DNA from: Conus ventricosus | Taxonomy: Eukaryota; Mollusca; Gastropoda; Neogastropoda; Conidae | Length of the DNA: 64,000 nucleotides | NCBI GenBank assembly: GCA_018398815.1 | Contig: CM031628.1 | Span: forward strand, 3,586,026-3,650,025 | Direction: 5' to 3' | Shown here: positions 20,880-31,995 of the stretch, one piece after another | How the letters are laid out: each line of letters begins with the position of its first letter | Position numbering within the stretch: position 1 is the first letter of the stretch | Translations under genes and position numbers: made by a program | Notes under the pieces: generated by a model | What the model saw: only the letters and a program-made list of their open reading frames with translations | The model's database searches: none | What the model was told of the DNA's origin: nothing

Positions 20880-23060
20880 GTTATGTTGTGACATACTCTT
20901 TTCCCTTGTTTGAATCATGTTGTTTGGTTTTACTGTTTCCTTAAAGTCATCTAGTGTGATACCTGTTTCCTTCTGTGTGAATCATGTTTGGTTTTACTTT
21001 TTCCTTAAAGTCATCTTTTGAGACACCTGTTTCCTTCTGTGTGAATCATGTTGTTTGGTTTTACTGTTTCCTTAACCCTCTGCCTACCGCATGACTTTGT
21101 GCTATATGACTATGAGAATACCATGCCAAGAGAGGTAACTCCGCAACACATACACACTTGCCATAAAGAAACCTCAATAGAAAATTTGTTTTTAACTTAT
21201 CTATTCTGTAAAAATAATGAAAAAAATTCAAAGACATCACTCCATCCAAAACAGCCATTTCCCCCCACATATAGTGAACTGGTACACGAGGAAAAAAAAA
21301 ACAAACGAACAGACTAACTGTACTTTGGTATTCTCAGTGCTAAAACAATTTTCCCTAAATTCACTGTACCCACAGAACATCATGGATTAGGAGCACAGAG
21401 TGATTTTCCAAGTCTAAACAAAGTACTGAAACCTTCAGGAACAAAATAAAGTCATTCTGTATGGTATGCACACTAAATAATCAACTTTTATTGTGAAGCA
21501 AAAAACAACCCAAACTTCAACAATTTTGTTAAACTGAAGGCATCACATACAAGAAGATTTGTCTTCTAACTACTGAGGGGAAAAAATAACAAGACAGATT
21601 ACTGAATACTGGGCTTTAGATTGTGATGGAATTCAACAAAAATGTGCTTTTGCACAAGTGCACTGAGCAACCCCCCCCCCCCCCCCCCCCCCCTCCCCCC
21701 AACACACACACTGTGGTGATGATGTACCTCTTGTCCGGCTCCTCTTTGCTTTTGATAAACAGGCAGTTTTTATTTCAGCCAGAGTTTATGTTCATCCTTT
21801 TCTGCTTGCTTTTGTGCAGCAAATAAATTTGTTTCTCGTTAAAAGTCTACCAAAATTCTTCTGAAATCAAAAAGCTAAAGGTGATGCTCCTACAGGCAAA
21901 TCGTGGGACACAACCCACCGACTGACCCGGTTTCCTGGCTATCAAAACAAAGGAAACTTTTGGGGGGCTTCACTTCTTGTAGCCAACCACTCCAGTCAAG
22001 AATTAAAGTATCTCTAGCAAGTTTTGTTTTTCGAATTTTCTTTTTTGGGGGTCTGGGCCCAGCAGCAATGGGCTATTCGACATCGTCATTATCATCGCCT
22101 GAATCATTATTGATTCCGGGCCTCAAAATCAGTCAGCAGTCGATCTTTATTCATAACTAGGTCAAGATTGACGTCCGAATCGTCTTGCTTCAAATCTTCT
22201 TTAAGAGTGTAGCCCGCAAATACGCTCTCTTCATCAAATCACTTCAGAAAATGAATTCTGCAAGTTGCATAGTTACTTGATCCGCCATTTTCCCAGAAAA
22301 TCTTCGCGAAAAAAAGCCGAACTTTGAAAATTCACAGCAGCGAAACTACTCCACCAAAACTCATGCAACAAAAACCAAAATGGCGTCCAGAAACGGAAGT
22401 ACCGGAAGACTCTTCTGTCGCAATTGCATTCTGGGATATGCGATGGTGAAAGCGAAAGTCGTTGACCGAGTATTCAGCGGTCGATCTCGGTCGATCCGGT
22501 ATTCAGAAGGAGGAAATCTCGCGGTCGATCTCGGTCGATCCGGTAGGCATTGGTTAAAGTCATCTTGTGAGACACCTGTTTCCTTCTGTGTGAATCATGT
22601 TGTTTGGTTTTAACTGTTTCCTTAAAGTCATCTAGTGTGACACCTGTTTCCTTCTGTGTGAATCATGTTGTTGGTTTTACTGTTTCCTTAAAGTCATCTA
22701 GTGAGACACCTGTTTCCTTCTGTGTGAATGTGTGGTTTTCCTGTTTCCTTAAAGTCATCCAGTGTGATACCTGTTTCCTTCTGTGTGAATCATGTTGTTG
22801 GTTTTACTGTTTCCTTAAAGTCATCCAGTGTGATACCTGTTTCCTTCTGTGTGAATCATGTGTGGTTTTCCTGTTTCTTTAAAGTCATCCAGTGAGATAC
22901 CTGTTTCCTTCTGTGTGAATGTTTGGTTTTATTGTTTCCTTAAAGTCATCCAGTGTGATACCTGTTTCCTTCTGTGTGAATCATGTGTGGTTTTCCTGTT
23001 TCTTTAAAGTCATCCAGTGAGATACCTGTTTCCTTCTGTGTGAATCATGTTGTGTGGTTG
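20880..23060 (+). repeat. About 60-67-bp minisatellite split by a transposon (copy 1)
   Basis: Units read TGTTTCCTTAAAGTCATC, TAGTGTGATACCTGTTTCC, TTCTGTGTGAATCATGTTG. The array occupies 20880-21075 and 22554-23060; a piggyBac-like element sits between. Copy 2 has the uninterrupted version at 49862-50950. Confidence 0.92.
21076..22553 (-). mobile_element. piggyBac-like non-autonomous element with TTAA duplication
   Basis: 1478 bp flanked by TTAA on both sides (21072-21075, 22554-22557). The host repeat unit reads TTTCCTTAAAGTC with a single TTAA in every uninterrupted copy, so TTAA was duplicated on insertion. The ends are inverted: CCCTCTGCCTACCG at the left and CGGTAGGCATTGG at the right. 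TTAA plus a CCC-start end is the piggyBac signature. Near the right end a 25-bp GCGGTCGATC motif occurs twice. On the minus strand from about 22288 there is a short MADQVTMQLAEF start, and after a shift FAGYTLKEDLKQDDSD, resembling acidic transposase N-termini; the catalytic region is absent. Confidence 0.82.
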
Positions 23061-23260
23061 TGCCATTTCCTTAACATCATCTTGTGACATGCCCCTTACC
23101 TTTCAAATCGTGTTGTTTGATGTTGTGCCTTGAAACCAAGTGGCATACCTCTTACTTTTCTGTGAAACATGTTGCTTGGTTGTGCTTTTCCCCCAAAGCC
23201 ATCCTGTAACAGACTTCTTTCCCGTCCTTGCATTGCATCATATTGTTTCATTGTACACCA
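23061..23260. other. End of duplicated unit 1
   Basis: Single unit of the ACCTCTTACTTTTCTGTGAA repeat (about 23148-23215), which is tripled in copy 2 at 51056-51250. Homology with copy 2 ends near 23260. Confidence 0.7.
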
Positions 23261-24020
23261 CGCCCAAGCAGTATCTTTTGATTCATTCTGTTAGGCATGT
23301 TATAGAACAACAGCTGCTGAAGTGTGGAAAATTTCCACGTCACTAACTCAATCAAGCAGACTGTTTAGGCAAACAATGTCTGAAAAGGAACAAATTTTCT
23401 TTACAAAGATTGTAAATGTCACATATTTGAAAACATGCCTTCAGGTAGTATAACTCTTACACAGTGTTTGCAGTCAAAGGTCAAAAGCAAGTCACAGTGT
23501 GGTGTGGTTTTATTTGTCCATTCTGGCAGACCATTGTTTATAGCACAGAACTATAAGACACTGAAACTGACAACAAGAATTAATCGGAAGACAGTGACAT
23601 TAGGAGTAATGAATCAACATAAGTCCATCTGTACACATGATCTTAAGCCCATAATACAACCTGAAACATACTGCTACTTGCTGATTTTCAGCAGACTTGT
23701 GAAACTAAACAAATGATTTGGTGACTGATAAAACATTAAAAATTAACTGCAGAAGCTGCAGCGAGTGATTTGGAAAATAATGGAAGCAACCTACATGTCG
23801 GCTCTTTCTTGAGGAATGTTTGAGAACAACTCCAAAATAGCTTCATGGCCTTCCTTCATATGGATGGATATGAAACAATCATTTTTAAAATTGTTCTTGC
23901 TGAATTATTCAACTCATCCTGGATCGTGTGTTTAACATGGAATTGAACATACAATGTACATGTTCCAGACATGTAAAGCAAAAATACTAGCCTCTCACAG
24001 AACCTTATTTCCTTGGCAAA
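23261..24020. other. Spacer between duplicated units, no gene seen
   Basis: AT-rich, without tandem repeats. Short open frames show no recognisable domain. It runs into the assembly gap. Confidence 0.5.
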
Positions 24021-25020
24021 NNNNNNNNNNNNNNNNNNNNNNNNNNNNNNNNNNNNNNNNNNNNNNNNNNNNNNNNNNNNNNNNNNNNNNNNNNNNNNNN
24101 NNNNNNNNNNNNNNNNNNNNNNNNNNNNNNNNNNNNNNNNNNNNNNNNNNNNNNNNNNNNNNNNNNNNNNNNNNNNNNNNNNNNNNNNNNNNNNNNNNNN
24201 NNNNNNNNNNNNNNNNNNNNNNNNNNNNNNNNNNNNNNNNNNNNNNNNNNNNNNNNNNNNNNNNNNNNNNNNNNNNNNNNNNNNNNNNNNNNNNNNNNNN
24301 NNNNNNNNNNNNNNNNNNNNNNNNNNNNNNNNNNNNNNNNNNNNNNNNNNNNNNNNNNNNNNNNNNNNNNNNNNNNNNNNNNNNNNNNNNNNNNNNNNNN
24401 NNNNNNNNNNNNNNNNNNNNNNNNNNNNNNNNNNNNNNNNNNNNNNNNNNNNNNNNNNNNNNNNNNNNNNNNNNNNNNNNNNNNNNNNNNNNNNNNNNNN
24501 NNNNNNNNNNNNNNNNNNNNNNNNNNNNNNNNNNNNNNNNNNNNNNNNNNNNNNNNNNNNNNNNNNNNNNNNNNNNNNNNNNNNNNNNNNNNNNNNNNNN
24601 NNNNNNNNNNNNNNNNNNNNNNNNNNNNNNNNNNNNNNNNNNNNNNNNNNNNNNNNNNNNNNNNNNNNNNNNNNNNNNNNNNNNNNNNNNNNNNNNNNNN
24701 NNNNNNNNNNNNNNNNNNNNNNNNNNNNNNNNNNNNNNNNNNNNNNNNNNNNNNNNNNNNNNNNNNNNNNNNNNNNNNNNNNNNNNNNNNNNNNNNNNNN
24801 NNNNNNNNNNNNNNNNNNNNNNNNNNNNNNNNNNNNNNNNNNNNNNNNNNNNNNNNNNNNNNNNNNNNNNNNNNNNNNNNNNNNNNNNNNNNNNNNNNNN
24901 NNNNNNNNNNNNNNNNNNNNNNNNNNNNNNNNNNNNNNNNNNNNNNNNNNNNNNNNNNNNNNNNNNNNNNNNNNNNNNNNNNNNNNNNNNNNNNNNNNNN
25001 NNNNNNNNNNNNNNNNNNNN
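24021..25020. other. Assembly gap, 1000 N
   Basis: Exactly 1000 Ns, a placeholder of unknown true size. It lies between the two duplicated gene units, so further copies could be missing here. Confidence 1.
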
Positions 25021-25107
25021 AAGTTGATTTCCTGGAACTAGTATGAATAAAAGCACCAGGAGTGCGCATGTTATACCATACCTGCATCAAATATTGACAG
25101 CCACTTA

Positions 25108-25230
25108 CATTCTTTTTATCCCAGTTCTGTACGGCTGTGGAACTCACTGCCGGGTGCCATCAAGATTGCCACAGGTGCAATCTCATTCAAAAAACAGGTT
25201 GATTCGACAATTTTGAGATCTGCATATTGA
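25108..25230 (+). pseudogene. C-terminal tail of a LINE ORF2
   Basis: The plus-strand frame reads HSFYPSSVRLWNSLPGAIKI then ATGAISFKKQVDST and TGA. The S-F-x-P-S/R-x-x-R-L-W-N-S-L-P sequence is the usual C-terminal end of CR1/Jockey-type ORF2 proteins. The rest of the element is inside or beyond the gap. It is followed by LINE 3' sequence to about 25421. Confidence 0.75.
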
Positions 25231-25329
25231 CGTTTTCTATTTTTACTTCCCCAGATATTTTATTGAATATCGAGTGCGACCCCTTGTTGCCAAGTTTGCT
25301 CCAGGGGCCAACAGTCTGAGTCGCACTGT

Positions 25330-25421
25330 TTTATGTTATTTTATTCTACTTTTTAACATGCGCGCTGGTGACCTACTCGTTTTTGAGTGAACCAGTATTT
25401 TAGGAAGAAGAAGAAGAAGAG
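25330..25421 (+). repeat. Dispersed LINE 3'-end sequence ending in GAA repeat
   Basis: Contains TTTTTAACATGCGCGCTGGT and GAACCAGTATTTTAGGAAGA ending in (GAA)n. The reverse complement occurs at 31125-31215 inside a transposon of copy 2. Here it directly follows a LINE ORF2 C-terminus, so it is probably that LINE's 3' untranslated end. Confidence 0.7.
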
Positions 25422-25456
25422 ACTGGAGATGGCCAGATACAGGGACAAAGTGTGGA

Positions 25457-25458
<2 letters not shown>

Positions 25459-25549
<91 letters not shown>

Positions 25550-25572
25550 TGTGTGTGCGTGTGTGTGCGTGC

Positions 25573-25638
<66 letters not shown>

Positions 25639-25660
25639 ACGTGCGCGCGCGTGCTTGTAT
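25459..25660. repeat. (GT)n microsatellite
   Basis: About 200 bp of GT dinucleotides with a few GA and GC interruptions. Confidence 0.98.
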
Positions 25661-25784
25661 GTAAATGTGTCATTTTCCGGAATTAGGCAAGTACGCTTCA
25701 AACTGAGTGTAACATAGCAGCAAGAGTAAAATACATGACATCCTTTTCAAAAGGATAAAATGAGTCATAACAAACTGGCCAATT

Positions 25785-26016
25785 GATAATAATAATAATA
25801 GTAATGATAATAATCATAATGATGATAATACTATTGTTTATTTCTATAGTGCATATACTATAAAAAAAAAAAATGCTCAACAGTGCTTTACAATTAAAAA
25901 AGAGCAAACAGTGAAAACAGGAATTATGAAAGACATGCACATTGGAAAAAACACAAAGCCTCGAGTTATACCAACACTGAAAGAAATCGCATTGCATTCA
26001 CAAGTAAGACATTGTA

Positions 26017-26048
<32 letters not shown>

Positions 26049-26261
26049 ATAATAATAATAATTTTTAAAGAAATCACATAAGTAATTTCACAAAAAGTCT
26101 CCCTCTCATAAATCCTCTAAAAACCATTCCTTTCCTTTACACTTACACACGCACACACAAGCACACACACACACACACACTACACACTAACACACACACA
26201 CACACACACACACACTACACACACACTACACACACACACTACACACACACTACACACACAC

Positions 26262-26302
<41 letters not shown>

Positions 26303-26462
26303 AAACACGCGTGCGCGCGCACACACACGCACACACATGCACACACACACATACACACACACATGCACACACATACACATATGCACACACATGCACGCAT
26401 GCACGCACGCTCACATACATACATGCACTCGCGCTCGCATGCACACACGCACGCTCGCACAA
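25785..26462. repeat. (AAT)n, (CTA)n and (CA)n microsatellites
   Basis: AAT/GATAAT-rich at 25785-25845, CTA then AAT triplets at 26018-26062, and CA-rich dinucleotides at 26140-26462 with ATGCAC and GCGCAC variants. No gene. Confidence 0.95.
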
Positions 26463-26794
26463 TTACAATTGTCGGAGATGCTGTATGATATAGGATACAA
26501 ACCGAATGTTAAAAGTAATTGGAAACAAACTTCTTTTTTTTTTTATCTTAACAAAATGTTTGATGCAAAAATGAGATAATTTCAGCGAAGAAAAATACAC
26601 AGTGCCGTGTGACAAACTTTGCACAGAAGGAGTGGAATGTATTGAACAGCAGTGGATGGGCAATCTGTTGGTTTAAACAGATGTTTTGCCATGATCTTAC
26701 ATACATTTCATTCACATTACAGTCAGATCAGAAACAATTCAACATTTGTACTGTGCTTGACAAAATTGCATTTTACTACTGATTGAATTGTCAG

Positions 26795-26935
26795 TTCCAT
26801 CATTGATGGGACGAGAGTGGCCCACAGCACACCGTAAAGACGACTGTGACTTTCCTGATCAGCCAAGGACCAGCAAGTCAGAGACAAAGAGAAGAAAGTC
26901 GGCACCTGAGTACGCTTGCAACGTGTTCGGGACTT
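26795..26935 (+). CDS. Candidate internal exon, basic Ser/Lys/Arg-rich (copy 2)
   Basis: Paralogue of 7689-7808. The frame reads VPSLMGREWPTAHRKDD, then a basic TSKSETKRRKSAPEYAC stretch, and ends before GTAAGT. The old acceptor position is altered to GACGAG, but a GAATTGTCAG 21 bp upstream is in phase, making the exon 141 bp. Amino acids differ at about half the positions while flanking introns are more alike, so it may be evolving fast. Its place in the transcript (5' exon of copy 2 or tail of copy 1) is unsettled. Confidence 0.5.
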
Positions 26936-27207
26936 GTAAGTATGCTAGAGGCTGTATGTTATATTGCATTATCAGTTTGTTATTGTATTGATATACCATT
27001 TGTGATGGAGTTTATAAATGTCATATCATCTTTGGTGATGTATCCTTTAAGATTTTAATACTGTTTTAGTTTTGTGTGTTTTCTTTTGATTGATTCTCAG
27101 TGTTGCTTTAAGTTTTCTCTGTGAAGTGAGGAAATGTGTGGTATTTATATGATGTTCCAATTAATCTTATTTGGTTCTAGTTTTAAATTCTTTTGTAAAG
27201 TACAGTG

Positions 27208-27866
27208 AGCTTACTCATAGAGGTGCTGTAAGGTTAGTCATAGAGGTGCTGTAAGGTTACTCATAGAGGTGCTGTAAGGTTACTCATAGAGGTGCTGTAA
27301 GGTTAGTCATAGAGGTGCTGTAAGGTTAGTCATAGAGGTACTGTAAGGTTACTCATAGAGGTGTTGTAAAGTTAGTCATAGAGGTGCTGTAAGGTTACTC
27401 ATAGAGGTGCTGTAAGGTTACTCATAGAGTGCTGTAAGGTTACTCCTAGAGGTGCTGTAAGGTTACTCAAAGAGGTGCTGTAAGGTTAGTCATAGAGGTG
27501 TTGTAAGGTTACTCCTAGAGGTGCTGTAAGGTTACTCCTAGAGGTGCTGTAAGGTTACTCCTAGAGGTGCTGTAAGCTTACTCCTAGAGGTGCTGTAAGC
27601 TTACTCCTAGAGGTGCTGTAAGCTTACTCCTAGAGGTGCTGTAAGGTTACTCATAGAGGTGCTGTAAGGTTACTCATAGAGGTGCTGTAAGGTTACTCAT
27701 AGAGGTGCTGTAAGCTTACTCTTAGTGGTGCTGTAAGCTTACTCCTAGAGGTGCTGTAAGCTTACTCATAGAGCCTAGGTGCTGTAAGGTTACTCCTAGA
27801 GGTGCTGTAAGGTTACTCATAGAGGTCTGTAAGGTTTCTCCTAGAGGTGTTGTAAGGTTACTCATA
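27208..27866 (+). repeat. 23-bp minisatellite specific to copy 2
   Basis: About twenty-eight units of GGTTACTCATAGAGGTGCTGTAA with GTTAGTC, GCTTACTCC and TTGTAA variants. Copy 1 has a single unit-like stretch at about 8050 (GGATTACTCATAGAATGAG), so this array arose after the duplication. Confidence 0.95.
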
Positions 27867-28006
27867 TAGTGAGGAGTTGCACTGTGTAAATCCCTTCATG
27901 GTTGTTGTCATTGCAGTTAATTCTTCTGTCTCTGCCTTTGCCTCCGCCTCTCGCTCTGTTCTTTTCTATCAGGCTTTCATTCTGTTACTGTTGGTAACTC
28001 CATCTG

Positions 28007-28013
28007 TGTGTGT

Positions 28014-28091
<78 letters not shown>

Positions 28092-28109
28092 TGTATGTGT
28101 GTGTGTGTA

Positions 28110-28157
<48 letters not shown>

Positions 28158-28196
28158 TATTGTGTGTGTGTGTGTGTGTGTGTGTGTTGTGTGTGT
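28007..28196. repeat. (GT)n microsatellite
   Basis: About 190 bp of GT with AT and GC interruptions. Copy 1 has only a short GTGTGTG at the same place (8178), followed by a G tract. Confidence 0.97.
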
Positions 28197-28199
28197 TCA

Positions 28200-29162
28200 A
28201 ATCTCGTAGTCAGGAACAGATCACTGATCAGTTAGTTTGTAAGGAGAAGGGGATGGGTGTAGTAGGAAGGTAGAAAGGAAATGAAGGTTGCAAAGTGCTT
28301 AAAATGTTTGGGGAAGAGGGGAAAAGGTTCAGGTAGAAGTTAGAAAGGAAATCAAGGTTACAAAGGGCGGGAAATGTTTGGGGGGAGGGGTGGGGCACAC
28401 CTTCACCTCCACCCCTGCATCCTGCACCAGACTGTTGTTGTTTGTTGTTTTAGATGGTACAAATTTATGCCATCTGGTGATACTCCATTGTCATCTCAAG
28501 TAGTGTGGAATAATATTCAGCATTGAAACTTTTTAAAAATTTCAGCTGGTGGAGGGGACTAGAGGACGCTCATGAAACCAGTGCCTCCCCTCCTACCCCC
28601 TCACCACCACCCCCCCCCCCCCCCCCCCCCCCTTCCCATCACACACACACCCTCATCCAGCGAAAAATCTTAACAATGATTAAAACTATCCACCAAGATG
28701 TTTTTTTTTTTATTACTGATTGGATTATTGATTCATATTTTCCTAATGATTTTCCTTGCTGAGTTTCAGTCCCTGTGACTGATCATGCATGACTTGATTG
28801 TGGGGTCAGTTTTGATGTGGTGGTCTTTGTGACCAGTCTGACCAGGAAGAGTGAAACAGACCGATTCCTACAACTCTAAACTGACCCGCATGGTCAGTTT
28901 GACGTGGTGATCTTTATGAACAGTTTGACCTGGAAGAGTAAGACTACATCTGATATCCCTGATATGGATTGGACAAAAAACACAGTGTCATTATTGCCAA
29001 CAATTACTGATTTAAATACTTTTTTCTGTAATGTTAATTCTCAGAATGAAATTACCATTTTTTTTCAGTAAAAAAAAAAAAAAAAGACATTGGTTGGTCG
29101 TGTGGGGGAGGGGGATGGCGTGAGTAGGAAACAACAGAAACAAAACTGATGCCGTTTTACAG
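28200..29162. other. Intron-like sequence with poly-C tract
   Basis: Contains a poly-C run near 28610-28632, AT-rich segments and no coding frame I recognise. It includes two related stretches with GGTCAGTTTTGATGTGGTGG and GGTCAGTTTGACGTGGTGA (28804, 28893). Confidence 0.55.
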
Positions 29163-29362
29163 TTCCACATGTACTACTGTGAGCACAGTATCCAATGCAC
29201 ATGTACTAATGTGAGCACAGTATCCAGTGCATATGTACTACTGTGAGCACAGTATCCAATGCACATGTACTAATATGATCACAGTATCCAGTGCACATGT
29301 ACTACTGTGAGCACAGTATCCAGTGCACATGTACTAATGTGAGCACAGTATCCAGTGCACAT
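29163..29362 (+). repeat. 32-bp minisatellite (copy 2)
   Basis: About six units of CACATGTACTACTGTGAGCA followed by CAGTATCCARTG. Copy 1 has one similar stretch at 8281-8340 (TGAGCACAGCATTC), so the expansion is recent. Confidence 0.9.
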
Positions 29363-29566
29363 GTGTACAGGGCCATTTCCCAGAAATTAAAAGGTGCAGT
29401 GAGTTCAGAACTTTCACCCAACCAGTCGGTCATCACCCTCCCCCCTTCATCCCCACAGGTCACTAAATTGTCTTTCAACAGGTTCTCAGCTGTGCAACAT
29501 GAATTGCTGAAGTCCTAAACGAAGTGGTCCATCCAGCTGACAGCAGTGGATGACGTGTGTTGACAG

Positions 29567-29761
29567 GGTCAGCAGCAGCTGGTGGATCATGATGGCCCTC
29601 ACTGTGGCGACGTCTTCCCTGGCCGGGGCTGAGTGTATCGGCACTGAGGTGGAGCTGGACAAGGGCGAGGCTGTCTTGAGGTGTCCCCATTCCAGTCGAT
29701 GTCAGTGACACAGGTCAGGGCATCATCGTCAAGCACTTCCCCGAGACTGGTTCAGATCCAG
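29567..29761 (+). pseudogene. Signal-peptide exon with compensating indels (copy 2)
   Basis: 195 bp, nearly identical to 8545-8739. Relative to copy 1 it lacks one base in GCAGCTGGTGG and has one extra base in TGTCCCCATTCCAG, so total length is unchanged but the hydrophobic leader and the LRCP region are out of frame with each other. Starting from the ATGATG, a stop follows soon after the second indel. Either the copy is broken or the assembly has base errors. Confidence 0.65.
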
Positions 29762-30665
29762 GTAAATGAAAACCAAAGGAAACAACCAGAGAGGGGTAAG
29801 GAGGGAAAAGGGAGAAAAGGGTTGGGGGTGGAGGGTGGGGAGAGTGATTTGCAACATGCCGAATCATTCCTGTCAGCTGGGATCTCCAGACACACATTGG
29901 CACTAACCTCAGACAAGCACACATCCAAGTCAAATCAAACTGCTCAGAGTTCCTCTGATGTTGTGTGACAGGGTGCCATTCCAGCAGAGCAGTGCCGCCA
30001 TGTTGGGAGTTTCTGTGGTTAGCGGCTGGCACTGTTCACCACACATTGCTCTGGGTGCTGAATAGAGTGATAGTGAGAAGAAAAAAATTATTATTCAAGT
30101 TTCGGCTGACCATTAATCTCCCCTGCTATTTATGATCACCTTGGGTGTTCTCCACAGATGACTTGTTGTATTGTATCTCAGAGCTATGGACTACCAGGTA
30201 ACGATCTTCCCCACATTCACCAGTCCTCCACAGATGTCATGTTGTACCTTAGAAGCTACACACTACTAGGACATGACTCTCCCCCTCCATCCAAGACCTT
30301 GGGTGTCTTCCACAGGTGACGTATGTTTAGAGTTATACACTACAAGGACATCAGTCTCCCCCACCATTCACCACACCTTGGATGTCTTCCACAGGTGACG
30401 TATTGTATGTTTAGAGTTATACACTACAAGGACATCAGTCTCCCCCACCCACCATTCACCAACACCTTGGGTGTCTTCCACAGGTGACATGTTGTATGTT
30501 CAGAGTTATACACTACAAGGACATCAATCTCCCCCACCCTTCACCAACACTTGGATGTCTTCCACAGGTGACATGTTGTATGTTTAGAGTTATACACTAC
30601 AAGGACATCAGTCTCCCCAACCATTCACCAACACCTTGGGTGTCTTCCACAGGTGACGTATTGTA

Positions 30666-31528
30666 CAGGCATGAAATTCGTCCGCCTAAGGCGGATTTTC
30701 CGCCCATTTTTTTCATCTGCGCCGCCCACCCCAAAAAAATGTGCCGCCCCAAAAAAAAAAAGAAAAAAAAAAAGAAAAGAAAAATCCTGAAATAAACTTT
30801 CGTTTTGATGCTATTCCCATTTGGACAATTTGTTATTCTCAAAAGAGTCAACCGGTCACTTCCCCTGTCAATCAACATCCGGTCTTTTCGCGCCTGTCGA
30901 ACGTCGGACATTGTTAAATTGCCGAAGTTTGTCAAGCGCGTCGCGATTTCACGCCCAAAAAAAAGGGGTGAGAAACGATTGGAGGTAGGACTGGCTAGAC
31001 CAGGAAGTGGACGATGTTCGAGTTGGCGATGTGTTTCGCAAATTAGACGAAAAAGGCGCTGCATTTTGTGTTCCATGTGGAAAGATTGACCGACTGAATC
31101 AATGTTGTGATGAAGGCTGCCTCATTGTTTTCTTCTTCTTCTTCCTAAAATACTGGTTCACTCAAAAACGAGTAGGTCACCAGCATGCATGTTAAAAAGT
31201 AAAAATAAAATAACACAAAATAATGCGAGTGAATGAGTCAGTATGCACATATAAAAGTTAAAAGTATATTATTATATGATCTTTTGAAGTATTATTTTCA
31301 TTACTGAAAACATGAAAATGTGGCTTATTTGCCCTTCTTAACAGCGCTGAAATAGGGTTTATTTGCAGTTTTAGGCCTTTTATTTCATAAAAAAGCTTCA
31401 GCTTCAGGGGGCTCTGCCCCCTGACCCCCGCCGGGGCGTTGCCCCTGGGCCCCACTGGGGGCCTACGGTGGCCCCCAGACCCCCGCCGATTTTTCAGCCT
31501 TTTTTACTGCTGGTCACTTTCATGCCTG
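30666..31528 (+). mobile_element. hAT-like non-autonomous element (CAGGCATGAAA ends)
   Basis: 863 bp between inverted ends CAGGCATGAAA and TTTCATGCCTG. The surrounding repeat reads GTATTGTATGTTTAG when uninterrupted. Here the left flank is TTGTA and the right ATGTA, an imperfect 5-bp duplication. It contains a palindrome CCGCCTAAGGCGG near the left end, a GC-rich hairpin block near 31405-31490, and a remnant frame at about 31060-31100 (KLDEKGAAFCVPCGK) resembling a BED-like zinc finger. A LINE 3'-end repeat is inserted at 31125-31215. No transposase catalytic core. Confidence 0.72.
31125..31215 (-). repeat. Dispersed LINE 3'-end sequence (inverted copy of 25330-25421)
   Basis: Starts with (TTC)n then CTAAAATACTGGTTCACTCA and ends near TGTTAAAAAGTAAAAATAA, the reverse complement of 25330-25421. 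It lies inside the hAT-like element and so inserted into it, or was carried by it. Confidence 0.75.
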
Positions 31529-31776
31529 ATGTATGTTTAGAGTTATACACTACAAGGACAATCAGTCTCCCCCACCATTCACCAACACCTTGGATGTCTT
31601 CCACAGGTGACATGTATGTTCAGAGTTATACACTACAAGGACTTCAATCTCCCCCACCATTCACCAGCACTTGGATGTCTTCCACAGGTGACATGTTGTA
31701 TGTTCAGAGTTATACGCTACAAGGACATCATTCAATCTCCCCCACCATTCACCAACACCTTGGCTGTCCTCCACAG

Positions 31777-31995
31777 ATATGGTGATGTATTGCTTTGGAC
31801 CTACAAAGGAGGCAGACGAGCCAGAGTGCGAGTCCAGTGACGGCTTCAGTCAGGTGGGTCAGCTGACTGACCAGGTGGTGGCCAAAGTGCCGGTGTCCAG
31901 GCTGAAGGACAGTGGGGCCTACAAGGTTCAGCTCTACCCCCTTGGTGACCACCGGTATTTCATTCCCTGTCACATTCACCGCTTCAGTGACAATG
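31777..31995 (+). CDS. Ig-like ectodomain exon (copy 2)
   Basis: 219 bp, phase 1 to phase 1, fully open, same acceptor (CTGTCCTCCACAG) and donor (GTAATC) as copy 1. It encodes DMVMYCFGPTKEADEPEC, VGQLTDQVVAKVPVSRLK, DSGAYKVQLYPLGDHRYF and IPCHIHRF. All cysteines and the D-S-G-A-Y stretch are kept. Of the exons here this is the most conserved between copies, consistent with selection on the extracellular domain or simply with recent duplication. Confidence 0.78.

Larger units (their letters stand above)
7389..23260 (+). repeat. Tandem duplication unit, copy 1
   Basis: Single-copy segments here match 26470-51290 in the same order and orientation, often almost base for base; compare intron 1 at 8740-9130 with 29762-30160. 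The match begins near 7389 (around the ATGCTGT-ATAGGATA stretch, also at 26475) and is lost after about 23260, just past the last shared minisatellite. Length differs (about 16 kb against 25 kb) because minisatellites changed copy number and copy 2 gained transposons. Confidence 0.88.
30160..31776 (+). repeat. Intron 1 minisatellite with acceptor-like units, interrupted (copy 2)
   Basis: Same family as 9130-9555, with about ten units. Each has a GGGTGTCTTCCACAG or GGATGTCTTCCACAG followed by GTGACRTATTGTATG. A hAT-like element occupies 30666-31528. Confidence 0.88.

Noticed and set aside
24005..25147. Long open frames over the N region
   Set aside because: They consist of unknown bases only.
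25452..25701. Cys/Val or His/Thr repeat proteins in GT/CA tracts (also 26180-26462, 27985-28273, 53653-54129, 61207-61563, 63263-63580)
   Set aside because: Translations of dinucleotide microsatellites.
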